From: Hedera helix
Lineage: Eukaryota > Streptophyta > Magnoliopsida > Apiales > Araliaceae
Length of the DNA stretch: 64,000 bases
Direction of reading: 5' to 3'
NCBI GenBank assembly: GCA_947179155.2
Contig: OX359275.1
Location: 36,328,808 to 36,392,807 of the forward strand
Shown here in pieces: positions 11,248 through 22,107 of the stretch; the stretch's first letter is position 1; each line of letters starts with the position of its first letter. The translations under genes and the position numbers were made by a program. The notes under the pieces were generated by a model that was not told the DNA's origin, ran no database searches, and was given only the letters and a program-made list of their open reading frames with translations.

Positions 11248-14120
11248 TGTAAGACCCCGAATTTTATGAAATACAAAATTTAATTTTTCTTCATATATTT
11301 TTTTTTTGAAACAGTAAGTGGTTAAATTAACAAAATTGAAAGTTAAGGATGTTATGTGCAAATTTTATTTTGTCGGACAATATTCGCTTTGTCGGGGAAT
11401 ATTCGTTTGGTCGGGGAATATTCGTGCCGTATGACGGCGCCGAAATAATAAATTATTGGTGGACCCCACAACGGAATATTTGTCGGATATAGAAAACGAC
11501 AGAAGTAACCTTTTTAAATAAAAATAGTCAACGGAACTGTTAAAATACCGGTGATAAAAGAATAGTAGCATACGGTAGTTTATGGTATTTTCTGTAGCAC
11601 TCGGTACTCTACAGTAACACACGGTATTGCATAGTGTCTCATATTTTTGGTCTGATAATTGACACCGTAACTGTTACGCGTCATTTCATCGATAATTGTC
11701 ACTGCATAATATTTTATATTATCAATTCAATAATTGTTGTTACACAGTATTTTGCATTATTGATTTAATAATTGTCATTACACAGTAACGTATGCTTTAT
11801 TTTACATTATTGTTATCTCTATTATGATGTTATTTAAACAGTTGTATTTCATTAATTTATTGACTTAATATCTAAGAGCTAACTATACTGTATTTATAAC
11901 AATTAGTCATAATAATTGAATTGATAAAGTTATTTGTTTATAATATAAAGTTAGGTGATTATTAGGTGATATGAAATGAATGGTGTAGATTAAAGTGTGA
12001 ATTATTGTTGAATAATTGAATTGATTTGTTTATAATATAAAGTTAGGTGATTATTAGGTGATATGAAATGAATGGTGTAGATTAAAGTGTGAATTATTGT
12101 TGAATAATTAAATTGATTTGTTTATAATATAAAGTTAGGTGATTATTAGGTGATATGAAATGAATGGTGTAGATTAAAGATAATATAATATTTGAAATGG
12201 ATGGTGTAGATTAAAAGATGATTTTTAAATGAATGGTTTAGATTAAATGAATGATAAGATTTTTGGCTATAAATAGAAGCCTTAACTTAAGGATTTTTCA
12301 TAAACTTCCTTACTTGTTCTTTCTTTCTCTCTCTAAATACTTCTTGTGAAAGTTCTCTCTAAGTGTGCTTAAGTCATCTTGAGTATTTGTGAAGATATAT
12401 AAGTATACGTGTACTGTTCAAGTTAATCAACCTCATTTAAATCAATATCCAGTCACGTGTTGAGGTAAGGGATACCATCTTTTTCATCTTCCATTATTCA
12501 AACATACTATGGTAAGGGATTATCATTATTTGATTCTCGATAATAATATTGTTTCTTCCTTACTCATAAGACGTGCCTTTTATTTCCATGTATTAAATTG
12601 TGGGAATAACCTTACGGAGCGGATTGCCGCCTGTTTGGTGAATAACTCTTTGTACTCAAATTCTATTAAATTGTGGGAATAACCTTACGGAGCGGATTGC
12701 CGCCTGTTGGTGAATAACCTTTCGTATTCATTCATTATTAATCTCTGAGAATAACCTTACGGAGCGGATTGCCGCCTGTTTGGTGAATAACTCTTTGTAC
12801 TCAAATTCTATTAAATTGTGGGAATAACCTTACGGAGCGGATTGCCGCCTGGTTGGTGAATAACTCCTTGTACTCAAATTCTATTAAATTGTGGGAATAA
12901 CCTTACGGAGCGGATTGCCGCCTGTTGGTGAATAACCCTTGTATTAATTTCCTTCACCTTTTGTTAATCAAACCTGCTACGGTAAGGGATATTATTTTCT
13001 TTCATACTCCTAAATCGAAATTTATTATGGAACTATTGCTTCTATAATTCCTGAAAATATTATATGTTCCATAATAGTTGAACTTCATTATTTCAACTGA
13101 ACCTTCCTATTTACGTGAACCTTTCTATTGAATTGTAACCGTTATTCTGAACTGTGGATCTTGAATTTCACTCCACATCATGTTGACAATTTGGACATTA
13201 TTTGAATCTGTACAAAGTAAACTTCCGATACTTATTGTTATCCTATTTCTTCTGTTCATCATTTATATCATTCTAAGCATCCAAAAATCAAGCTGTTGTG
13301 AATATCTGTGGCCGGGGGCACAGATGTGATATATTTGTTGAACAGATGATAGGTTAAAGGCGATATAATAGGTTAAAGGCGATACATCTGTTCGGTGTCT
13401 TTTATGGCACGTGGTGAATGTTCTCTTTGGCCCGTAGTGCAAAGATGAACTGTTGTTTGGTATGATTATGACCAAAGGCTGAATCTGGTATAATCATGAC
13501 CGTTGGTGCTATATTGAATATATTTGGCCCGTAGTACAAAGATGAACTGTTGATGTGCATGATTATGATCAGGAACTGTGAATTTGTATTATCTTGACTA
13601 ATGATATTTCAGATGATAAAAGTTGATGATGTTTTTCCTAAAAAGAGAACCGAGTGGACATTATAGTCTGCATTATTCTTCTAATAGATTACTCATTCCG
13701 CTGCTATTATTGATCTGAACGTTGTTTAAGAATTTAACTGCAGTTTTTGATATAAACCTTGTAGTCTATTGTATTCTATCAAGAACTCAACTGTTGAAGA
13801 CTAATGATAATTTATTCGTCATTATCTTAGTCATGATATTCTTTACTGGGCTATTTGAGCTCACCCTTTCTTTTGTTCCATTGTTTTTCAACAGGAGATG
13901 AAAACATAACAGGGTCTAGCCGGGGAATGGAGTGAGGGTCCGAGGAATAGTTATCATAGTCTTCACGTTTTGTAAAATAGTGTGGCAATAATAGTGAAGA
14001 CTTAGTTGTGTATTATTATACACTGTATTGTTGTACGTTGTGCTTTGTTGTAATAATTTTGTTGTAGTCTTTTGACGACTCAAGTTTGGGCTGTGTGGGC
14101 CCAGATTTGGGGGCGTCACA
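11248..14120 (+). repeat. Inner element LTR3 (complete, more diverged)
   Basis: It starts TGTAAGACCCCG and ends GCGTCACA. Compared with LTR1 it lacks about 135 bp near 11780, carries five copies of the ~73-bp repeat (12600-12935) and has several substitutions, so it is not a simple duplicate of LTR2. The TATTA duplication lies directly after it. Confidence 0.85.
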
Positions 14121-14125
14121 TATTA
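14121..14125 (+). repeat. Target-site duplication TATTA (right copy)
   Basis: TATTA here equals 1489-1493, just before LTR1. The uninterrupted outer LTR (17704-17716) has one TATTA at this place, so the duplication arose when the inner element inserted. Confidence 0.85.
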
Positions 14126-14227
14126 TCCACTGTATTGTTGTACGTTGTATTTCATTGTAATAATTTTGTTGTAGTCTTTTGACGACTCAAGTTTGGGCTG
14201 TGTGGGCTCAGATTTGGGGGCGTCACA
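14121..14227 (+). repeat. Outer element 5' LTR, part B (3' terminal piece)
   Basis: It continues the LTR broken at 1493 and matches 17708-17814 of the 3' LTR, ending GGGGGCGTCACA. Confidence 0.85.
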
Positions 14228-14229
14228 GT

Positions 14230-14241
14230 TTATATCAGAAC
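14230..14241 (+). other. Degraded primer-binding site of outer element
   Basis: TTATATCAGAAC occupies the place of the inner element's TGGCATCAGAGC and differs at four of 12 bases. The 3' core ATCAGA is kept. Either the subfamily uses another primer or the site has decayed. Confidence 0.55.
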
Positions 14242-14425
14242 TTAGGGATATGGTCTTTAATGGAGATCTGGGGTTAGAACTAGGAGGGGAGAGACGAATA
14301 GAATCAGTCACTAGTGTGTCCCACCTAAATTAGATTTTGTTATCTAAATCGATTTGAATGTAGGAATAAAAAAATGATGAGTCAGTTTGTTTGAACTAAC
14401 AATTATTTTTTGACCACAGTTTAGT

Positions 14426-14512
14426 ATGGCATCTGGAAATCAGGAGGATAACTATGAAATGTCCGGTACGTCAATTTCGGGGACGAAATTTCATAAGGAG
14501 GGGAGGTTGTAA
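14426..14512 (+). CDS. 28-codon fusion ORF in the outer element (ORF1 start joined to pol end)
   Basis: The first 11 codons match the start of the 206-aa ORF1 at 4616, with one change. From codon 12 the frame is the last 17 codons of integrase, ending in the same stop that overlaps the LTR start. The join is in frame and falls at ATG followed by TC, shared by both parental sequences, so the internal region was probably lost by a deletion at short homology. A functional peptide is unlikely; the segment mainly keeps the cis-acting flanks needed for mobilisation in trans. Confidence 0.6.
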   Translation: MASGNQEDNYEMSGTSISGTKFHKEGRL

Positions 14513-15457
14513 GACCCCGAATTTTATGAAATATAAAATTTAATTTTTCTTCATATATATTTTTTCATGAAACAGTAAATGGTTAAATTGACAAAATTGA
14601 AAGTTAAGGATGTTATGTGTAAATTTTATTTTGTCGGACAATATTCTTTTTGTCGGGGAATATTCGTTTTGTCGGGGAATATTCGGGCCGTACGACGGCG
14701 CCGAAATAACTAATTATTGGTGGAGCCCACAACGGAATAATTGTCGGATATAGAAAACGACAGAAGTAACCTTTTTAAATAAAAATAGTCAACGGTGTTA
14801 ACTGTTAAAATACCGGTGATAAAAGAATAGTAGCATACGGTAATTTATGGTATTTTATTGTGGCACACGGTATTCTACAGTAGCACACGGTATTGCACAG
14901 TGTCTCATATTATTGACACCGTAACTGTTACGCATCATTTCATCAATAATTGTCACTGCATAATATTTTATATTATCAATTCAATTATTGTTGCTACACA
15001 GTATTTTGCATTATTGATTCAATAATTGTCATTACACTGTATTTCATATCATCGAGTCAATAATTGTTGGTGCACTGTAGTTTAAAATTATTGAATCTAA
15101 TAATTGTCACAGTAGCAAATATACTGTAATTTATATTATTAAATTAATAAAAATATGTAACGTGATTCTTACATTATTATGGTAACATTATTTTATATGT
15201 TGGACTCACAGGAAGAATAAATAAATAAATAAAAAAATAAAATAATTAATTTTACTATTTGAAATAGTAACGTGAATAGTGACGTGAATAGTAACGTGAA
15301 TATTAAGTGAATAGTAAGAAACATGTGGGACCCACTGTGGGGCCCACACGAAATGTGAGAAATGTGTTTGCTGGGAATGGGTTGGTGGAGGCTGCGCAGC
15401 AGCCTCTGCTGAATTTTTTTTCTGTTCACCTACCACGCATAGTGCCTTATTTTCTCC

Positions 15458-15465
15458 TATAAATA
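15458..15465 (+). promoter_or_regulatory. TATA box of outer LTR
   Basis: TATAAATA lies in the subfamily-specific middle part of the LTR. It is the likely core promoter of the derivative; the other features of this LTR segment differ from the inner element. Confidence 0.5.
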
Positions 15466-16054
15466 GCTTGTTCAGCTGAATAGAAAAATCACACCTAAAA
15501 CATAAAATTTTTCTATAAGAATTTTATGAGTTTTCTCTGAGAATAGTAAGGTTATTTTGAGAGTTTGAAAGCCAAAAGGAGTGCAGGAATTTTTCAAGTA
15601 AGTCTTTTATTAAAGAGTTGTAATTTTATAAATTCCTATTTTTCACGGTATTCACAAATCTTCCTTTAGAAGACTCTTCTTTAAGAAGATTCATTTTTAA
15701 AAGCTTTCTTTGGAAGATTTATTTCGGAATATTATTTTTAAAACTATTTTAAAGTAGTTATATTATACTACAAAAATTATGTTAAATATATATAATTTTG
15801 ATAATTCATATTATACGAGTTATCATACACTTTGAAATTTATATGTGGAAATTACTAATTTTATTATAAAAATATAGGTTGATCAACCTCATTTAAATCA
15901 ATATCCAGTCACGTGTTAAGGTAAGGGGTATCACTCTTTTCATCATCATAAATGGATATTATTTCCTTTCTTACTTGAAGGGATTATCATTCTTTGATTC
16001 TTGAAAATAATATCGTTTCTTTCTTGTGCCATTTATTTCCATGTATTAAATTGT

Positions 16055-16362
16055 GGGAATAACCTTACGGCGCGGTTTACCGCCTGTTGGTGAATAACCT
16101 TTTGTATTCATTCCTTATTAATCTTTGAGAATAACCTTACGGTGCGGATTATCGCCTGTTTGGTGAATAACTCTTCGTATTCAAATTGATGGGAATAACC
16201 TTACGGCGCGGATTATCGCCTGTTTGGTGAATAACTATTCGTATTCAAATTGATGGGAATAACCTTACGGCGCGGATTATCGCCTGTTTGGTGAATAACT
16301 ATTCGTATTCAAATTGATGGGAATAACCTTACGGTGCGGATTATCGCCTGTTGGTGAATAAC
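16055..16362 (+). repeat. Tandem repeat array in outer 3' LTR (5 copies)
   Basis: GGGAATAACC-type units start near 16055, 16128, 16191, 16255 and 16319. The last three have a 64-bp period. The array corresponds to the ~73-bp array of the inner LTRs. Confidence 0.75.
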
Positions 16363-18232
16363 CCTTTTTATTTGTCTCGTGTGGAAATAATTTGTCTACA
16401 CGAATTATCACATGACACTTTTATTCTATATTCGTAAGTGATATCATTTTCCTTTATACTCATAAGCGATACCATCTTTTTCATCTTCCATTATTCAAAC
16501 TTACTATGGTAAGGGATATTAATTTCCTTCACCGTTTGTTAATCAAACCTGCTACGGTAAGGGATATTATTTTCTTTCATACTCCTAAATCGAAACTTAT
16601 TATGGAACTATTGCTTCTATAATTCCTGAAAATATTATATGTTCCATAATAGTTGAACTTCATTATTTCAACTGAACCTTCCTATTTACGTGAACCTTTC
16701 TATTGAACTGTAACCGTTATTCTGAACTGTGGATCTTGAATATCATTTTTAAATTTCACTCCACATCATGTTGGCAATTTGGACATTATTTGAATCTGCA
16801 CAAAGTAAACTTCTGATACTTATTGTTTATCCTGTTCTTCTGTTCATCATTTGTATCACTGTTATTTGTATTAATCATCAAGAATCAAGCTGTTGTGAAT
16901 ATCTGTGGCCGGGGGCACAGATGTGATATAATTGTTGAACAGATGATAGGTTAAAGGCGATATACTAGGTTAAAGGCGATACATCTGTTCGGTGTCTTTT
17001 ATGGCACGTGGTGAATGTTCTCTTTGGCCCGTAGTGCAAAGATGAACTGTTGGTTGGTATGATTATGACCAAAGGCTGAATCTGGTATAATCATGACCGT
17101 TGGTGCTTTATTGAATATCTTTGGCCCGTAGTGCAAAGATGAACTGTTGATTGGTATGATTATTACCAAAGGCTGAATCTGGTATAATCATGACCGTTGG
17201 TGTTATATTAAATGTCTTTGGCCCGTAGTGCAAATATGAACTGTTGATCTGCATGATTATGATCAGGAACTGTGAATTTTTATTATCATGACTAATGGTA
17301 TTTCAGATGATAAAAGTTGATGATATTTTTACAAAAAAGAGAAGCGAGTGGACATTATAGTCTGCATTATTCTTCTAATAGATTGCTCATTCCGCTGCTA
17401 TTATTGATCTGAACGTTGTTTAAGAATTTAACTACAGTTTTTGATATAAACCTTGTAGTCTATTGTATTCTATCAAGAACTCAACTGTTGAAGGCTAATG
17501 ATAATTTATTCGTCATTATCTTAGTCATGATATTTCTTACTGGGCAATTTGAGCTCACCCTTTCTTTTCGTTCCATTGTTTTTCAACAGGAGATGAGAAC
17601 GTAACGGGGTCTAGCCGGGGAATGGAGTGAGAGTGCGGGGATAGCTATCATAGTCTTCACGTGTTATAAAATAGTGTGGCAATAATAATGAAGACTTAGT
17701 TGTGTTGTATTATCCACTGTATTGTTGTACGTTGTATTTCATTGTAATAATTTTGTTGTAGTCTTTTGACGACTCAAGTTTGGGCTGTGTGGGCTCAGAT
17801 TTGGGGGCGTCACAAAATATTTTATCGGTGTTGATGGATTTGATATGATAAATTTGATAAAATTTAAATTTGATACGGTATCGATAAAAATAATTAGTAT
17901 ATATTAAAATGTTTCAAAATTTTTGCAATATTTTATTTTAAATAAAATATTAAATAATTAGATTTAACTTAATTTAGAGATAAAAAAATGTGTAAAGAAA
18001 GTTAGATTTCATATTTAATCTAGGAAGAACTTATAATGATTAATATATATAAATATATAAGGAAGAGAGAGAGAGAGAGAGACTTTTTATGTAAAAATTG
18101 TTCTAACTAAGAATGATACGAAACCTTATAAAATTAAAAGGAGCAGAGTTGGGAATAATTTATTGTGCAGTAGCACAGGACGTGCCCGCGCTATTGCTGT
18201 ATTAAATTAAGTGTAGGGTTAAGAAGTTGTTG

Positions 18233-19333
18233 TGTAAGGTTTCAATGGTAGTGTTTTGGACAATAATGAATGTCGGAAATATTAAGCTAAGGGTAAGACT
18301 ATTATAAAACCTAAACTAAGTTAAGGTGTAGAGTCCACGAATGACTAAATGGGTAGTTTGATCTTATTAAATACATAAAGCGATAAATTAAAGTAAGGAT
18401 CTTAAAATAAAGATTAATTAATTGAATCAAGCTTTGACTAATACTACATTGTTGATCTTACATACCGTGTAAGTCATGTAAAAGGTTAGCGTGTTGGTAA
18501 AACGTCAGTACAAACAAGTTTTTTCATAACTTGCTCCTATATGATAATTTATATTATATGTGAAATATTTTTATATGCAAACACGAGTTAATGTGTTTTT
18601 ATGTCATACTGTGATTGAACTGTTATTATTCAACTAATAAGTTGAGTTAGCTATTTTTGTTTGTGAATCGTATAAAATGTGAAGTGACAAGCATGATAAT
18701 ATGAATCATTAATTGCGTTTTAGCCCATAAACATATACAAAATGTCATATGTGGACATATTGATAAGCATACATGATGCATAAATTATGTGTAACTGTTA
18801 AACTTGTTGAGCAACGTAGTTGTTCATTCTTACTTAGATAAATATTTCAGCTAAGTGCGAAACATCTGAGATTTCAGTAAAAATCAAAGATAGGGAATGT
18901 TTATGGATTACCACAGAAGATATAAATATTTTTTGATAAATATTTTGAGGTAAACAATGTTACTCAAAAGGCATAGACTGTATTTAGATGTTAGGTTATT
19001 ATTTAAAACTATTATGTACTAAAGGGAGAGGTTGATTCATTTCCATATATTAGTCTCAGACTGGTAGTTAGGTGTAAAGATTATGGTAGGTTATCTGCAT
19101 AATTGTTGTAATAGAATATATCATTATGAGTATGATCTTAAAATGTAATGAAATGAAAATATTGTGATTATAAGGCAAATAATCAAAAAGAATATTATAA
19201 AAATTTAAATTTATTGAGTTTTTAGTAACATATTAGTATATAAGCATATAATGTTGTGAATATTTAAGGAGAATGTTGTACAATAATGCGCGAGGTCGAT
19301 TGTAGCAAGTACAATAATTTTTGGGGTGTTTCA
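18233..19333 (+). mobile_element. Possible solo LTR
   Basis: The interval begins TGTAAGGTTTCAATGG and ends TTTTTGGGGTGTTTCA, the start and end style of plant gypsy LTRs, over 1.1 kb. It separates two stretches that both carry CGGTATCG-like motifs. The flanking 5-mers (TGTTG and TATAC) do not match, so the call is weak. Confidence 0.3.
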
Positions 19334-19860
19334 TATACAGGATAATCGGTACTGATATCGGATTATCGGTATTTATTTTAAACGGTTTATACCATACTGT
19401 ATCAATATATACCGGTTATATTATATAAAATAAGAATTACAAACTAACATCTAATACTAATAAAAAAAATATATGAGTAGCAACAACTTTAACATAAAGA
19501 GCAAAAAAAAAAAAAATCATACGGTAACATTATGGGAGTTTACTGTTACTTAATAAAAAAAAAAAAAAAATACTGGCTCAAATTCTTATTTCAATAATGT
19601 CATTATATACATATACTACTATTTATCTCACGATATGGCCACATAAATGCAATAAAATTATTTTTAAAAAATTAACAACACAAAAATAAAAACAAAATCG
19701 GTATGTAACCGATATTACTTGTACCGTCCATATACCAAACCAACCTTACTGATACGGGATATTGGTATCGGTACTCGTTTTTTTAGATATTCGATAATCA
19801 ATTCTGTACGATTTAAATCAGTTTGATACATTTTTTTACGAATAAACACCTCTACGAGTT
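19334..19860. repeat. Decayed DNA-transposon-like repeat with TATCGGTA motifs
   Basis: Motifs such as GATATCGG, ATCGGTAT and GGTATCGGTACTCG recur in both orientations near 19340-19420 and 19695-19780, a pattern common in non-autonomous hAT-like elements. No termini or target duplication could be fixed. Confidence 0.35.
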
Positions 19861-21489
19861 GACACACGTTAATTAATTATCTATTTATAAATTATATTAT
19901 TATGTTTATTTGCAATAAAATTTGACATAGTTCTATCGAATATATAATTAAATTTAAATAATATCAATTTTGATATAAATAGATTAAACATTAAAAGAAA
20001 CATGTGAATATATGATATATGTAACAAAAGTATAATTAGAATTAATTCACGTATACAAATAGTGTAGTGTAAATAAACAACTTTTAGCACTCACTTCAAC
20101 TGTAAAATGAGAACATGTCATTGTCCTAGAAATATGCAAATAAATAATATATTTCTTCTATTTTAAAATATAAAATTATTATTAATTATTTAAAATAAAG
20201 AAAAAATGTTTTTTAATTTTAAATTAATATGTAATTATTTAATTTTAGTCGATATTATTAGAATATTGTAAATTATTTAAATGTATTACTCAAGTAAAAG
20301 ATTATTGTTTTAGAATTATTTTTTTTAATTTCAAAAACCTATATTATTACAGCGTAACAAATTTATGGTTACCTTTCAATTATAGAGATCTTTGGTTAGG
20401 GCATAAGGAAGAGGTCTAGGGGAAAGTATGGGAAAAGGGCAAATAGGGAAACTTGAGTGGAGTTTACATTTTTAGTAAAGTGTGAGCTAAATTCTTACTT
20501 TTGACTAAGTGATTAACTTAAAAATGTGATATTGCATAGTAAAATGAGATATTTTTATTATTAAAATATGATATTTATTATTATATAATCTTAATTTAGA
20601 ATTTAAAATTATACTTTCAAAAGTCAATATTAATTTTATAATTTAGACAAAAATAGTACATATTCAAACATTTTTTTGTTATTACTCAAAAAACCTAAAC
20701 AAGTATTCTAAAATATAAGATTAATTTTGATTTTATAAAGTCAATTTAAATTTGGTAGGGTTAATTTATTTTCTAGAAATAATAAATTTTATAATTACTA
20801 GTAATTTTTAAATAATTAATAGTTGTATCAATTAAAATAATTTTGTTTAAATTAAAACGTGTACATATCAACTTTAAATATAAAATATCTTAAAAAGTCA
20901 AAATTAATATTATATATTTTGAAATAAATGAATTTATATATAACTTACAATACCATTTCCATGATTTTGTTGTATACAACAAATAATTATATTCTGAGAG
21001 TTGATATTTTTACGAACAAAAATGATAGTTTTACAAACTCTCATCTCACATGAATGCGATACTCATTTACTATTCATGTAAGAAAAAACTTATGAAACTA
21101 TAATTTTTTTTTGTGAAAATAACAATTCTCTATATTTTATAAATGTGTATATATGTCATTGAGATATTTGAGCTCCAGATTTTTTTAATTAAAACACGAT
21201 ACAAAGTATAAAAAATCCAAAATCAAGACATGGAAAATAGAAAATAATTATCGTAGCTTTTTAGATTTTTTATTTGATTTTGTAACAGTTGTGACTTATT
21301 TTTCCTATCAAAACAAAAAATTACTTAAATTCTAAATTTAATATTTGAAATGTTTTTTTTTCAATAATAGATACTTTATAAAATTATCTGAAAATTGGAC
21401 CAGATGATGTTTTAATTTATCATTTAATAATTTTGGAACTCAACCGTGGTTACTTTTGTCAGGTTAAATTACGAATAGAAAGGAGAGAT

Positions 21490-22107
21490 ACACGTCGCTC
21501 AAAACCCGCGGATCTCTTTTCTCTATCTGGAAATCAATTCTCAGTGGAGGATTCTTCAGGCGAAGGTTTCAATAGGTAAACTCCGTTTTCTCTGTACACA
21601 CGTATATTGCATTTCATAGCTGCGCGTTATTGTTCACGCATCTCAGATCTCTGCTTATTTTGACTGGTAGGATCTATGTACAATGAAATCAATTATATAT
21701 CTTGTATATACACACGCGCGTATGCTTTGACTGTTTCTGTTCAGCGAACCTTCATCATCTATCTGTTGCGTTATATTCCATTATTTGTGGCTGAATTTTA
21801 GTCGTAACCACCAAATGAATCTGCTGACTTTATTGTTTTGATTTATGTTGTGATATATTTATGACTAATGTCCAGATTCATGAGAAGGTATGTATTTTAT
21901 TAAGCGTTTCCATTTCATGTCTTATAGTTTGATTTTTCCAGGATTGATTTATATAGTATATGATATGTTATAAAGTATATTAGAAGAATCGCGAATTTTG
22001 AATGTTATCATCTTCATAGTTTGATATGCAGAAAAATTTTCAATGTGCTGATTCTGTATTTCTGTCTCAGTGTTGAGCTAGTTATAAGCAGCTGAGGTAC
22101 AGGAAAG
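21490..22107 (+). other. 5' leader of the ARF gene with an intron
   Basis: A non-coding exon ends at 21575 (AATAG before GTAAACTCC). A ~495-bp intron runs to a pyrimidine-rich CTGTCTCAG ending at 22070, and the second exon starts at 22071, 37 bp before the ATG. Leader introns are common in plant ARF genes and often raise expression. The transcription start is not fixed; no clear TATA box is seen upstream. Confidence 0.6.

Larger units (their letters stand above)
1494..14120 (+). mobile_element. Inner Ty3/gypsy chromovirus (Tekay/Del-like) retrotransposon with three LTRs
   Basis: The element begins TGTAAGACCCCG and ends GGGGGCGTCACA. It is bounded by the 5-bp duplication TATTA (1489-1493 and 14121-14125), and the undisturbed site is visible in the other LTR of the host element near 17708. 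Order: LTR1, Met-tRNA-type primer site, ORF1, pol, polypurine tract, LTR2 lacking its last ~336 bp, then a complete LTR3 directly abutting. The pol order PR-RT-RNaseH-IN with a C-terminal chromodomain-like segment is that of Ty3/gypsy chromoviruses, most like Tekay/Del. LTR1 and LTR2 differ by only a few substitutions and an 11-bp gap by eye, so the element is young. Confidence 0.88.
1..17814 (+). mobile_element. Outer Ty3/gypsy-type LTR retrotransposon, non-autonomous deletion derivative (left end outside window)
   Basis: The 3' LTR (14508-17814) is complete. The window opens inside the 5' LTR: base 1 corresponds to 16220 of the 3' LTR, so about 1.7 kb of the 5' LTR lies to the left. The 5' LTR continues to 1493, is interrupted by a second element, and resumes at 14121 to 14227. 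Between the LTRs only about 280 bp of internal sequence remain, holding a degraded primer-binding site, a 28-codon reading frame and a polypurine tract. As far as I can read, 1-1493 and 16220-17712 are identical, which suggests recent insertion. The right flank after the terminal CA begins AAATA; the left duplication cannot be checked. Confidence 0.85.
14508..17814 (+). repeat. Outer element 3' LTR (~3.3 kb)
   Basis: It starts TGTAAGACCCCG and ends GCGTCACA. It is related to the inner LTRs at both ends, but the middle (about 15110-15880) is unrelated: it holds a different promoter with TATAAATA at 15458-15465 and short AACGTGAATAGT repeats near 15265-15315. Repeat units from 16055 carry GCGCGGATTATCGCC in place of the inner GAGCGGATTGCCGCC. 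Confidence 0.85.
17815..21489. other. Gene-free interval with decayed repeats
   Basis: The interval is AT-rich with no credible coding frame on either strand. It contains a possible solo LTR (18233-19333) and a segment with repeated TATCGGTA/CGGTATCG motifs (19334-19860). Beyond 19860 I see only AT-rich sequence with short poly-A and poly-T runs up to the ARF gene. Confidence 0.6.

Noticed and set aside
18160..18200. Possible hairpin or tRNA-like GC-rich patch
   Set aside because: No cloverleaf, no T-arm GGTTCGAA and no stable stem; left within the decayed-repeat interval.
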